Shown: positions 41,601 to 49,961 of the stretch, piece by piece
Position numbering within the stretch: the stretch's first letter is position 1
Layout of the letters: each line of letters begins with the position of its first letter
NCBI RefSeq assembly: GCF_042648365.1
Contig: NZ_JBHRXI010000004.1
Coordinates: forward strand, 310,001-374,000
Origin: Lutimaribacter_A marinistellae
GTDB lineage: Bacteria; Pseudomonadota; Alphaproteobacteria; Rhodobacterales; Rhodobacteraceae
DNA length: 64,000 bases
Direction: 5' to 3'
Notes under the pieces: model-generated
What the model was told of the DNA's origin: nothing
The model's database searches: none
Seen by the model: the letters and a program-made list of their open reading frames with translations, nothing else
Translations under genes and position numbers: made by a program

Positions 41601-42787
41601 GCTTCTGCCAATCTGATCACACGTTGCGGGTTACAAGTGACGTGTGTCGCCCAGCGCTCTAGGAGAAGGCGACGTTGTTCCAGAAAGTCTGTTCGGCGAT
41701 AGGCACGTTCGACTGAACTTCCAACAACGTGACCAAGCATCGTCTCAGCGACCTCATGTCTGGCATTGGTTTCCTCGGCCAGCCAAACCCTAAGGCTGGA
41801 TCGAAACCCATGCGGACGAGCTTCAAGACCGCGCCGTTCCATTAGCCGGGACATAGTGGCATCCGAAATCACGCCTTTGCGTACGCTAGGAAACAGATAA
41901 CCGCCCCGGGCATGCCGACGCGCCTGAGCTACGACGCTGAGCGCTTCTGAGGACAGTGGGACACGGAAATCGGACGTCGCCCCTTCACGCCCTTTCACGT
42001 TTTCGGCCGGAACGGTCCAAATATCTCCCACGATCTGGCTTTCGGTCATAAAGCGCACCGGCTTTGACCTTACGCCTGTAAGGATAAGCAACCGCAGAGC
42101 CAACTGCGCCACGGTCCCCTCATCGAGGCTCTGGTAGAAAGCAGGTACCTCGACCCAAGGCATTGCGGGGATGTTACTGGTCGAATGTCGTTGCTTCCCC
42201 AGCAGAGCTCTTGCTTTCTCTGGCGCTTGCAGGTCGACATCAATACCCAGCGCGGCTGCGTGTTTCATACAGATAGACGTTCGGGCCAACGCCTTTTTTG
42301 CCGTTTCAGCCTTCGCATGCCAAATCGGGGCGAGACAGTCACGAAGATCGATCTGAGTTATTTCCACGATCGGCACATGACCAAGTTTTGGCAGTACATG
42401 CAGTTCGAGCGGCCCGAACCATCGCCCTGCCTTACCATCGCCACGCAATTCCGCTTTACGCGCTTCAAATGCATCCTGTGCGACGTCTCTGAACAGGTGG
42501 AGATCGCGCTGGGCTTCTCTTCTTCGCTTCTGGCGCTCTCGGATTGGGTCGCGCCCTTCTCGTACACTGTAGCGAGCTACGTCCGCATGTTCGCGCGCCT
42601 CAGCCAACGTAACATCTGGCCACCGACCCAATCCCATTTCACGGCGTTTACCATTAACAGTTACCCGCAAGACCCATTTGCCGCTTTTTCTGTCACCTTT
42701 TACAAGCCAGAGCCCTGCTCCGTCGCAATGCTTGCCGGCTTCAAGCCCCGGCAGCCCCCGCGCACTCAACTTATTCCTCAGCACCAT
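41597..42787 (-). CDS. tyrosine recombinase (DUF4102-type integrase)
   Basis: About 396 residues from ATG 42787 (MVLRNKLSARGLPGLE); the frame extends upstream but loses homology. The N-terminal arm-binding domain has GAGLWLVKGDRKSGKWVLRV and GLGRWPDVTLAEAREHA, typical of P4-like DUF4102 integrases. The catalytic domain shows LLILTGVRSKPVRF (first Arg), HGFRSSLRVWL (His-x-x-Arg) and HVVGSSVERAY with the C-terminal Tyr. This marks the integrase end of the island; P4-like integrases usually enter tRNA genes. Confidence 0.88.
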   Translation of the reverse strand: MVLRNKLSARGLPGLEAGKHCDGAGLWLVKGDRKSGKWVLRVTVNGKRREMGLGRWPDVTLAEAREHADVARYSVREGRDPIRERQKRRREAQRDLHLFRDVAQDAFEARKAELRGDGKAGRWFGPLELHVLPKLGHVPIVEITQIDLRDCLAPIWHAKAETAKKALARTSICMKHAAALGIDVDLQAPEKARALLGKQRHSTSNIPAMPWVEVPAFYQSLDEGTVAQLALRLLILTGVRSKPVRFMTESQIVGDIWTVPAENVKGREGATSDFRVPLSSEALSVVAQARRHARGGYLFPSVRKGVISDATMSRLMERRGLEARPHGFRSSLRVWLAEETNARHEVAETMLGHVVGSSVERAYRRTDFLEQRRLLLERWATHVTCNPQRVIRLAEA

Positions 42788-42797
42788 TGCTCCATTC

Positions 42798-42819
42798 TGG
42801 TCCACCCTTTGGTCCACCC
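42798..42819. repeat. direct repeat TGGTCCACCC x2 before the integrase start
   Basis: TGGTCCACCC occurs at 42798-42807 and again at 42810-42819, just upstream of the integrase ATG. Such tandem motifs in front of P4-like integrase genes may be arm-type binding sites for the integrase. Confidence 0.5.
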
Positions 42820-42969
42820 CTAGATATGGTATTGGGTGAGATAGGTCGAGGTAAAATGAAGTTCGCAGGAAAATACAAGCCAATGAAAACTATGGGCTTA
42901 CAAGATTTCTGAAACCAGCTGAGATTCTTCCATATGGCTTTTCAATTCCCTCTTGAGGCACCACCAAAT

Positions 42970-43146
42970 TCATGCAGCGCATCGGAATTCGGTGAAATCC
43001 CTTGTCACGTTCATAGCATCCTCGCCGTCCATCTCCTGTCGCTTGGTCCCTGCATAGGGTCTATGCTCCGGATCTTCCGTATACTCAGCAGACACGAAGA
43101 TGTCCTTTCCCAACCAGCGAACCTGATTTGCCGGCCAACGTCTCAC
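42970..43146 (-). CDS. 58-residue protein at the end of the catabolic operon
   Basis: A short frame starting at GTG 43146 that overlaps the dehydrogenase stop by four bases (GTGA). I translated it codon by codon: it starts MRRWPANQVRWLGKDIFVSA, has EDPEHRPYAGTKRQEMDGED in the middle and ends FTEFRCAA. The aromatic, proline-containing composition looks like a real protein, and the coupling supports it. No family recognised. It is the last gene before the probable island border. Confidence 0.6.
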   Translation of the reverse strand: MRRWPANQVRWLGKDIFVSAEYTEDPEHRPYAGTKRQEMDGEDAMNVTRDFTEFRCAA

Positions 43147-44087
43147 GATTTCGAGTTCATACGCAAATCGGCGAGGGACTTTTGCATGGCGATTATCAGA
43201 GCATCGCGTTCCGCTGCGAGGTCTTTCGGCGACCTGCCCTTGGCCTCCTCCTGGACGCCTTCAACCAGCGTTTCGATCACCTCGTCGGTCAGGTAAGGTT
43301 GACCCAACCCGTCCCACCAACCGTTAAAGGTGTTACGGAAATGGTCGCAAAACGCACGCAAACCGCCTTCTCCAGCGCCTAGATTGAAGAGCATCGTGGG
43401 CCCCATTGCAGCCCATCTAAGCCCTGGCCCCGCCCACATCGCCTTGTCGATATCCTCGACGCTGGCCACCCCTTCGACTGCCATGTGAACCGCTTCGCGC
43501 CAGACTGCTGCTTGAAGCCGATTGGCTACGTGGCCGGGCATGCCTTTCCTGATCCGGATCGTGACCTTGCCGATGTCATGGTAAAACGCCTCTGTGCGCT
43601 CCAGAATTTCACTCCCCGTTCGATCATTGGCCGTCAATTCAACCAAAGGGATAAGATGTGGCGGGTTGAACGGGTGGCCAAGGATGAGCGGTGCAGGATC
43701 ATTCCAACCACCTTGCAGCGCCTCGAGCGTCATGCCGGACGTGGAGCTTGATACAATGGCATCCGCGTTCAGCATCGGTTCGATTTCAGCATAAAGGGCG
43801 TGTTTGATTGCTTCTCGCTCGGGCACGTTTTCCTGAATGAATGAGGCGCCCTCAACAGCCTCGGCAGCCGTCGGCGCAAAGCTCAGCGCCTCGGGATTTC
43901 CGCGGCCCGCAAGGCCCAGTTCTACCAGTGTCGGCCACGCGTTTTCGACCGCCGCCCTCGTCTTCGCCTCTGACTCCGACGCCGGATCAAAAACGGTAAC
44001 AGACCGCCCCGCGGCGAGAAAAAGTGCGGCCCAGCTGGATCCAATGACGCCGGCACCCAGAACGGCCGTATGGCGTATGTCAGACAT
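43143..44087 (-). CDS. L-carnitine dehydrogenase-like 3-hydroxyacyl dehydrogenase
   Basis: A 314-residue NAD-dependent dehydrogenase. The Rossmann motif is VLGAGVIGSSWAALFLAAG near the N-terminus. SFIQENVPERE, SSTSG and GHPFNPPHLIPLVEL are characteristic of the lambda-crystallin/carnitine dehydrogenase group, which oxidises 3-hydroxy groups. ATG 44087 overlaps the SDR stop (ATGA); longer frames start in the upstream gene. With the BKACE enzyme nearby, oxidation of carnitine to 3-dehydrocarnitine is the most likely reaction, but related 3-hydroxy acids remain possible. Confidence 0.8.
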   Translation of the reverse strand: MSDIRHTAVLGAGVIGSSWAALFLAAGRSVTVFDPASESEAKTRAAVENAWPTLVELGLAGRGNPEALSFAPTAAEAVEGASFIQENVPEREAIKHALYAEIEPMLNADAIVSSSTSGMTLEALQGGWNDPAPLILGHPFNPPHLIPLVELTANDRTGSEILERTEAFYHDIGKVTIRIRKGMPGHVANRLQAAVWREAVHMAVEGVASVEDIDKAMWAGPGLRWAAMGPTMLFNLGAGEGGLRAFCDHFRNTFNGWWDGLGQPYLTDEVIETLVEGVQEEAKGRSPKDLAAERDALIIAMQKSLADLRMNSKS

Positions 44088-44824
44088 CAAAACACTCCGG
44101 GATTCAGTGGCGATGCGGCCGTCATGCCGCCATCGACGGTAAAGAGTTGGCCGGTCGCAAAGCCCGCCTCGTCTGAGGCCAGCCAAACCGCCATGGACGC
44201 GATATCGCCCGGTTGACCAAAGCGGCGCACGGGGTGGCGCGCGATTGCATCACGTTTGGCAGCAATCGGATCACCCGCCAGATCGAACCCGGCCTCCAGC
44301 ATCCCGGTATTGATCCAACCCGGGCAAATGGCATTGCACCTGATGTCCGGCCCGTGATCGACCGCCACAGAACGCGTAAGCCCATGCACGAAAGCCTTGG
44401 ACGCGTTGTAAAGCGCCATGGACGGATCCGCCACATGCCCCGAAATAGAGCCTATATTCACGATGGAAGCACCGGGCCGCATGGTCGGAATAAAGGCACG
44501 ACAGCAGTTGAACACACCCCGGCAATTCGCGCCGATAACCAGTTCCCAATCGGCGTCTGTGCTATCGGTTATCGACTTCTCCACCTGCACTCCGGCGTTG
44601 TTCACCAATATGTCCAACGCACCGATCGCCTCCGCCACCGCAGTCACTGCCGCAGGATCGCTCACATCCAGATTGTACCAAGAACACGGCAAGCCCTCGG
44701 GCGCATCGCCGCGGCCACAGGTTACAACCTCCGCGCCTTCCCTTAGGAAGGCCTCGACAATCGCACGCCCGATGCCCTGACGCCCTCCGGTGACAAAGGC
44801 GCGTTTGCTTGCCAGACGAGTCAA
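44087..44824 (-). CDS. SDR-family oxidoreductase
   Basis: A 245-residue short-chain dehydrogenase. The frame is open upstream, but TTG 44824 overlaps the aldehyde dehydrogenase stop (TTGA) and starts the domain directly: MTRLASKRAFVTGGRQGIG. NNAG, NIGSISG and the catalytic YNASK are intact. It ends with GQLFTVDGGMTAA and overlaps the next gene. It may oxidise an alcohol intermediate of the pathway; substrate unknown. Confidence 0.8.
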   Translation of the reverse strand: MTRLASKRAFVTGGRQGIGRAIVEAFLREGAEVVTCGRGDAPEGLPCSWYNLDVSDPAAVTAVAEAIGALDILVNNAGVQVEKSITDSTDADWELVIGANCRGVFNCCRAFIPTMRPGASIVNIGSISGHVADPSMALYNASKAFVHGLTRSVAVDHGPDIRCNAICPGWINTGMLEAGFDLAGDPIAAKRDAIARHPVRRFGQPGDIASMAVWLASDEAGFATGQLFTVDGGMTAASPLNPGVF

Positions 44825-46239
44825 TGTGCCACCATGACGTGACGGATCGACGTGTACGCATCGAGTGCGTAGACACTCATGTCGCAGCCCGTGCCCGAGC
44901 CCTTCATCGCTGCCCAAGGCATCTCGGGCGTGCCGACACCATGGGTGTTCACCCAAGAAAATCCGTAGCGCAGGCGCGACGTCATCGCCATGGCTTGACC
45001 CACGTTCGAAGTCCAGACAGATGAGGCGAGCCCGTATCGGCCGGAATTGGCCACCTGTACCGCCTCGTCTGCATCCGAAAACCGCGACAGCGTAACAACC
45101 GGGCCGAACACTTCATCACGAGCGATTTCAGCGTTGTTGTCAACATTCGCAACGACGGTGGGTTCGTAGAAGAACCCCGGACCTTCGGCGGCCTTGCCCC
45201 CGGCGACAATCTCGCAATTGGGACGCGCACGTTCGACGAAGGCCGCCACGCGGTCTCGCTGCGCCGATGACACGATCGGACCCATCTCTGTTCCATCCGC
45301 CTTGGGGGGTCCGATCCGGATGCCCTTCACCTGTGCTTCGACGGCTGCAAGCAGCTTGTCATAAGATCCATCCTGCACGAGCACCCGACAGGGTTGCGCA
45401 CAGTCTTGCCCGGAATTGAAGAAACCACCATAGCGGATGGTTTCGGCCACCGCGTCTAGATCAGCGTCATCGAAAACGATGACAGGTGCCTTGCCGCCAA
45501 GCTCCAGATGCACGTGACGAATCTGCTGGCTGGCCGCACGCATTGCCGCCATTCCAGTGGCGGGCGACCCCGTTACGGTTATCGCCTCCATTTGAGGGCT
45601 GTTGATAAGTTGGTCGCCGACCGAACAGCCGCGACCGTGAATAACATTCAGCACACCCTTGGGCAGCACATCCTGCAGCAGTTCTGCCAGTCGCAAGGTC
45701 GACAAAGGGGTGATTTCCGACGGCTTGAGCACGACGGTACACCCGGCAGCAAGCGGCGCGGCCAATTTCCACGACGCCATCATCAGTGGATAATTCCAAG
45801 GCGCGATTGCCGCCACCGGTCCGACCGGATCGCGGCGGATCATACTGGTGTGCCCGGCAACGTATTCGCCGGCGGCCGACCCCATCATGGTTCGCGCCGC
45901 CCCCGCGAAGAAACGGAAGGTGTCGATGGTCAAGGGAAACTCGTCATCCCGTGCCGACGGCCAGGGCTTGCCGACATCAAGGCTTTCAAGCTCAGCCAAC
46001 TCGTCTTGGTGGGCCTCGACGATATCGGCGATCTGCAGCAGAAGTGCCGCACGTCCGGCAGGCGGGGTATGCCGGTAAACTTCGAACGCCTCTTCCGAAC
46101 TGCGTACCGCGGCGTGAACCTGTTCGGCGGTGGCCTCGGCTATCTGAACGATCTCTTGCCCTGTGGCGGGGTTAAGGACGGCAAGAGCGTCGCCCATTCC
46201 ATCTACCAACTCACCATTGATCAGCATCTTGGTCTGCAT
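44821..46239 (-). CDS. aldehyde dehydrogenase
   Basis: A 472-residue NAD(P)-dependent ALDH-superfamily enzyme. NPATGQEIVQIAEAT at the N-terminus; AIAPWNYPLMMASWKLAAPL for cofactor binding; LELGGKAPVIVFDDADLDA with the general-base Glu; and NSGQDCAQPCRVLV with the catalytic Cys. The sequence style fits betaine aldehyde or aminobutyraldehyde dehydrogenases. In this operon it may oxidise betaine aldehyde or malic semialdehyde released by the Rieske oxygenase. Confidence 0.88.
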   Translation of the reverse strand: MQTKMLINGELVDGMGDALAVLNPATGQEIVQIAEATAEQVHAAVRSSEEAFEVYRHTPPAGRAALLLQIADIVEAHQDELAELESLDVGKPWPSARDDEFPLTIDTFRFFAGAARTMMGSAAGEYVAGHTSMIRRDPVGPVAAIAPWNYPLMMASWKLAAPLAAGCTVVLKPSEITPLSTLRLAELLQDVLPKGVLNVIHGRGCSVGDQLINSPQMEAITVTGSPATGMAAMRAASQQIRHVHLELGGKAPVIVFDDADLDAVAETIRYGGFFNSGQDCAQPCRVLVQDGSYDKLLAAVEAQVKGIRIGPPKADGTEMGPIVSSAQRDRVAAFVERARPNCEIVAGGKAAEGPGFFYEPTVVANVDNNAEIARDEVFGPVVTLSRFSDADEAVQVANSGRYGLASSVWTSNVGQAMAMTSRLRYGFSWVNTHGVGTPEMPWAAMKGSGTGCDMSVYALDAYTSIRHVMVAH

Positions 46240-46253
46240 GTTTCACCCACCCG

Positions 46254-47186
46254 TTAGAAATTCACCCGATCCGCGCCTTTTAGTGCCAGCCGTTCCCGTG
46301 CTTCTGCGGGCGTGGCCACTTCGAGACCGAGGTTCTCGACAATTTCCCGGATCTTGAGCACCTGTTGGGCGTTCGACGTCGCCAATTCGCCCTTGCCGAT
46401 AAAAAGGCTGTCTTCCAGTCCAACGCGCAGATTGCCGCCCAAAAGCGCGGACTGCGTCGCGAACGGGATCTGGTTGCGCCCGGCGGCCAGAACCGACCAT
46501 TCGTAGTTCTCCGGCCCGAAAAGACGGTCGGCGATCGTGTGCATATGCATGAGGTTGTCCAGGTCAGCACCTACACCGCCCAGAATGCCGAAAACCATCT
46601 GGATGAAGAACGGCGGCTGGATCAGCCCCTGATCTACAAACCATTTGACGTTGTAGAGGTGACCCAGATCGTAGCATTCGAACTCGAAACGCGTGCCATG
46701 GTCTCCGCCAAGTTTTTCTATCGCGTATCGGATGGTTTTAAACGTGTTGGCAAAAATGAAATCCTCGGTCATCTCGAGGAATGGGCGTTCCCAGTCGTGC
46801 TGAAATTCTGTGTATTTCTGAAGCATCGGGAAGATGCCGAAATTCAACGAACCAACATTGAGCGACGCCATCTCCGGACTGGTTGTCGTGGCGGCAAGCA
46901 TGCGTTCGTCCATGCTCATGCCCAGCCCCCCACCCGTCGACACGTTGATGACAGCATCCGTGGCCTGCTTGATGACTGGAAGAAACTGCTGGAACAACTC
47001 CGGACGCGGATCGGGTTTGCCGGTCTCCGGTTGGCGGGCGTGCAGGTGAATTATGGACGCTCCTGCTTCGGCCGCCTCGATACTTGCGGCGGCAATTTCT
47101 GCAGGGGTTATCGGCAAGTGTGGACTCATCGAAGGGGTATGGATGCCCCCGGTAGGCGCACACGTGATGATGACAGATTTCGGCAT
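46254..47186 (-). CDS. BKACE family beta-keto acid cleavage enzyme (DUF849)
   Basis: A 310-residue zinc enzyme of the Kce/BKACE family, which cleaves beta-keto acids with acetyl-CoA. Family blocks: VIITCAPTGGIHTPSMSPHL, GASIIHLHARQPETGKPDPR with the metal-binding His pair, INVSTGGGLGMS, and GLEDSLFIGKGELATSN-like region with the second metal site near the C-terminus. Members of this family linked to carnitine dehydrogenase cleave 3-dehydrocarnitine to betainyl-CoA and acetoacetate. That substrate fits the operon context. Confidence 0.85.
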   Translation of the reverse strand: MPKSVIITCAPTGGIHTPSMSPHLPITPAEIAAASIEAAEAGASIIHLHARQPETGKPDPRPELFQQFLPVIKQATDAVINVSTGGGLGMSMDERMLAATTTSPEMASLNVGSLNFGIFPMLQKYTEFQHDWERPFLEMTEDFIFANTFKTIRYAIEKLGGDHGTRFEFECYDLGHLYNVKWFVDQGLIQPPFFIQMVFGILGGVGADLDNLMHMHTIADRLFGPENYEWSVLAAGRNQIPFATQSALLGGNLRVGLEDSLFIGKGELATSNAQQVLKIREIVENLGLEVATPAEARERLALKGADRVNF

Positions 47187-47187
47187 G

Positions 47188-47718
47188 TTATCCTCTGCTC
47201 AGCGCATCAAGATGCCTGCTTGCTCGTTTCGCGACCGATTTCCGCGTGTCACAAGCCAACCGCGTCAGATGAGGGCGAAGCCAATCTGCAAGATCCGGGT
47301 CTGTTCGTGCGAGACGTGCAAGGTATTCAATCGAATTGTTCAGCACGATCCAATCATCGTGCTGCGCGAGGTTTCGCTTTACCAAGGTCAGTGCCGCGAG
47401 GGCCTGCTTGGGCGTCAGATCGGCCTGTGCACCCTCGAATAATTTGGGAAGCGTCCATTGGGCAGAGGGCTGATCAAGATTTCCAATCTCGTCGATCAAC
47501 TGGTCCATCAATGGCAAGATCAGATCGGGCCGCTCTGCCTGTACCCGGCGCAACGCGTTCGAGACTCTCAGGCGCACGACCTCATCCGAAGAGCGGTAGC
47601 AGTTGAAAAGCTCGTCGATCCGGGCGGGTTCGACAAGGACCGTTTCAACAACCTCGACCGTGCGACCAAGAGAGTTCGGATGCCCGCCGGACAGCATGTC
47701 GGCAAATCGCTCGCTCAT
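47188..47718 (-). CDS. HEAT-repeat-like hypothetical protein
   Basis: A 176-residue all-helical protein: VEPARIDELFNCYRSSDEVV, RVSNALRRVQAERPDLILPL, IVLNNSIEYLARLARTDPDL, and TRLACDTRKSVAKRASRHL form repeated helix pairs like HEAT/armadillo units. Its ATG overlaps the SDR stop (ATGA), and it ends 2 bp before the BKACE start. The protein probably binds another operon product; no enzymatic motif is visible. Confidence 0.65.
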   Translation of the reverse strand: MSERFADMLSGGHPNSLGRTVEVVETVLVEPARIDELFNCYRSSDEVVRLRVSNALRRVQAERPDLILPLMDQLIDEIGNLDQPSAQWTLPKLFEGAQADLTPKQALAALTLVKRNLAQHDDWIVLNNSIEYLARLARTDPDLADWLRPHLTRLACDTRKSVAKRASRHLDALSRG

Positions 47719-48512
47719 AGTCTCATCTGCTGGACTTGTGCGCTCAATCCGCCGTCCAGAACCCAGAGCTGTCCGCTGGCATAGCGCGCTTCGTCACTGG
47801 CAAGCCAGTTCACAAGGTTCGCAATGTCCTCGGGCGTACCATAGGAACGCATCGGATGCACGTCGCGAACGGCTTGTTGCAGTTGGTCGATCGTCTTGCC
47901 ATCCCCGCCGGAGCCGTCACCGGTGAAAAAGCTCTGGAGCATCGGCGTATCGATGTAACCGGGGCAGATCGCATTGACCCGAATTCCCTCGGGGCCGTGA
48001 TCGCAGGCCATTGCCCGGGTCAGCGCATGCACGGCACCTTTCGTCGCGCAATAGGCCGCCAGTCCAGGGTCTGCGATAAACCCATCGTAAGACCCGAAGT
48101 TGATGAGCGATGCACAAGACCCCCCGCTGGCAGCAGCGCGCATAAGCGGAAGGGCATATTTCGACGTCAGGAAAGTGCCGGTCACATTCACCGCGAAGGA
48201 GCGGTTCCACTCCTCAAGGCTTGTGTCCTCGATCGTCTTTTCGATCTCGATTCCTGCCGCGTTTACAAGGATATCAAGTTTGCCCTGATCTTTCTGCACC
48301 TGCTGCATGGCCGCGATGACATCGCTTTCCGACGTGACATCTAGACGAACAAAGTTGCTCCCACCTCGCTCCGCATCGTTGAGTGACCCGCCCTCGCTCA
48401 GATCGGCGGCATAAACCGCAGCACCTTCGCGTTGCAACCGGTCCACGATGGCGCGACCAATGCCGCCACGGCCGCCTGTTACAAGCGCGACTTTACCCTC
48501 CTGAACGCCCAT
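47715..48512 (-). CDS. SDR-family oxidoreductase
   Basis: A 265-residue short-chain dehydrogenase. VTGGRGGIGRAIVDRL near the N-terminus, NFVRLDVTSESDV, NAAGIEIEK, then the catalytic YCATKGAVHALTRAM and ASGQLWVLDGGLSAQ at the end. It overlaps a 73-codon gene upstream (TAATG) and the HEAT-like gene downstream. A second SDR occurs in the same operon at 44087-44824. Substrate unknown; 3-hydroxybutyrate-like substrates are conceivable. Confidence 0.82.
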   Translation of the reverse strand: MGVQEGKVALVTGGRGGIGRAIVDRLQREGAAVYAADLSEGGSLNDAERGGSNFVRLDVTSESDVIAAMQQVQKDQGKLDILVNAAGIEIEKTIEDTSLEEWNRSFAVNVTGTFLTSKYALPLMRAAASGGSCASLINFGSYDGFIADPGLAAYCATKGAVHALTRAMACDHGPEGIRVNAICPGYIDTPMLQSFFTGDGSGGDGKTIDQLQQAVRDVHPMRSYGTPEDIANLVNWLASDEARYASGQLWVLDGGLSAQVQQMRL

Positions 48513-48733
48513 TAAGCAGCCTCTCCTATTTCTGAACGAAGATAACTGGCGGCGGCCACGGGCAAACTGGTGGCAACCGCCACTACGTCTTCTTTCGCCG
48601 CAGCGCGGCCCAAGACCTTTCCCGCCATGTTGAAAAAGCGCGATGCAAGATTGTGGGATAGTTTACTCGAATCTGCCCAGAAGACCTGCAGCGTCTTGAT
48701 GCAGCGCGTACCGGCGGAACAACGCAAAGTCAC
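48512..48733 (-). CDS. possible 73-residue protein between Rieske and SDR genes
   Basis: A frame starting at GTG 48733 that overlaps the Rieske stop by four bases (GTGA) and ends in TAATG overlap with the SDR start. The product has two cysteines near the N-terminus (MTLRCSAGTRC) and a helical C-terminal half (FFNMAGKVLGRAAAKEDVVA). No family recognised. The double overlap supports translation, but the short length leaves doubt; a shorter version could start at ATG 48628. Confidence 0.45.
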   Translation of the reverse strand: MTLRCSAGTRCIKTLQVFWADSSKLSHNLASRFFNMAGKVLGRAAAKEDVVAVATSLPVAAASYLRSEIGEAA

Positions 48734-49869
48734 GGCGCAGCCCTTGCATACGCATCAAGCACAAGCCCATGGAAATGGTGCACGGCATGTTCGGATTTGC
48801 CCGATCCTGTCGGATCCGAGACGATGCGCCCCTGCGTGAATGCCGGGGTTTCCATACCCCGCTGCACGCTTTCGACAAGGTTGATGTCTTCGACCTGCAA
48901 AACCTCGTCAAGATAACGCATGGCGTCCAGTTCCATCGCGTCGGGTTCGGCTGTCTCAAGAAAGAAATCATAGGTTTCCAAGGTGCGATCAGGCCCAACG
49001 GGAATGATGTTAAGGACGATCATGCTGGAGCGGCCCGGGTACCGCATCAGGCAGGTTGTGGGCCATAGCCACCAGACCGCATGGGTGCGCACCGTCGCAT
49101 TCGACACATCATAGGCCGAGTTGGCGTTCTTTCCCGCGTCGGCCATATGGCTGGAATAGATACCGTAGGTCGTGACCTTGTAGGTATCCATGTCAACAAG
49201 ATCGCAGAAATCCTTGTGCGCGGTCGGGCAGTGATAGCACTCAAGAAAGTTGTCGACGACGTTCTTCCAGTTCGACCGGATGTCGTAGGTGAGACGGCTG
49301 CCGAAGGTTAGTTGCTCGATGTCCGGCGCCCAATGGCGGATTTCGGTCTCCAGATCACCGGATTGAACCGAGAGCGGCTCCGCTTGAGGATCGAGATTGA
49401 CGAAAACGAAACCCGCGAATTCCGTGACCTGAACCTGATCCAGGCAAATGTCCCGCACGACGAAGTCTTCGAGGTGATCCGTCTCGGGTGCGCGCACCAG
49501 TTGACCGTCAAGCTTGTAAACCCAAGCATGATAGGGACACATTATGCGCGTGGTCTCACCTTCGCCGTTGAGAAGTTCATGTGCACGGTGCTTGCAGACA
49601 TTGTAGAAGGCGCGCAATACCCCTTCCCGGTCACGAACAACTGCAATTGGGTTGCCAGCGATCTGCGCAGTTACATAGGCGCCCGGGGTACGCAGTTTTT
49701 CGACGTGGCAAACCCATTGCCAGGACTTGGCCAGAATGCCGGCGCGGTCGACTGCGAACCAGTCCGCTCCGACATAGGCTTCTTTGCGCAAGGACATGGC
49801 GCGCGCTGGATCGGGATCAAACCCTTCCCGGATGGCCTTGAAGGCACGCTCATCTGGAAACTGAGGCAT
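48730..49869 (-). CDS. Rieske non-heme iron oxygenase, large subunit
   Basis: A 379-residue ring-hydroxylating-type oxygenase. ATG 49869 follows GGGAGGATT. The Rieske [2Fe-2S] ligands are visible as CKHRAH and CPYHAW (near residues 92 and 110). The catalytic iron site is DNFLECYHCPTAHKDF. It resembles the CntA/GbcA/YeaW branch that attacks quaternary ammonium compounds such as carnitine, glycine betaine or stachydrine, splitting off a methyl or trimethylamine group. No reductase gene (CntB-like) is next to it in this window. It is the first gene of the operon and is divergent in function from, but co-oriented with, a CdhR-like regulator. Confidence 0.85.
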   Translation of the reverse strand: MPQFPDERAFKAIREGFDPDPARAMSLRKEAYVGADWFAVDRAGILAKSWQWVCHVEKLRTPGAYVTAQIAGNPIAVVRDREGVLRAFYNVCKHRAHELLNGEGETTRIMCPYHAWVYKLDGQLVRAPETDHLEDFVVRDICLDQVQVTEFAGFVFVNLDPQAEPLSVQSGDLETEIRHWAPDIEQLTFGSRLTYDIRSNWKNVVDNFLECYHCPTAHKDFCDLVDMDTYKVTTYGIYSSHMADAGKNANSAYDVSNATVRTHAVWWLWPTTCLMRYPGRSSMIVLNIIPVGPDRTLETYDFFLETAEPDAMELDAMRYLDEVLQVEDINLVESVQRGMETPAFTQGRIVSDPTGSGKSEHAVHHFHGLVLDAYARAAP

Positions 49870-49961
49870 ATGGAATCCTCCCAACGAGAATCAGGATCTG
49901 CTGTCTTGATTCTTTTCCGGATCACCGCGCTAGACTATACACAAATAGCCGCCGAAACGAC

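Larger units (their letters stand above)
36800..42960. mobile_element. probable integrated genomic island
   Basis: The segment contains an AlpA-like regulator, an HTH protein, a transposon remnant, unfamiliar genes, an unusual inverted repeat and, at its right end, a tyrosine-type integrase reading leftward. The left flank is the LuxR/TPR regulator gene; the right flank is the last gene of a catabolic operon ending at 42970. Boundaries are approximate. Just outside the integrase, at 42941-42964, the + strand reads TTCAATTCCCTC and TGAGGCACCACCA. This looks like a degenerate tRNA 3' end and could be an attachment site, but no matching copy was found at the left end. Confidence 0.6.

Noticed and set aside
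42941..42964. tRNA gene at the island border
   Set aside because: Only a tRNA-like 3' end is visible; no cloverleaf could be formed with the preceding sequence, so no tRNA is called.
46365..47606. 413-codon + strand frame opposite BKACE and HEAT-like genes
   Set aside because: Spans two antisense genes with clear motifs; arginine-rich shadow.
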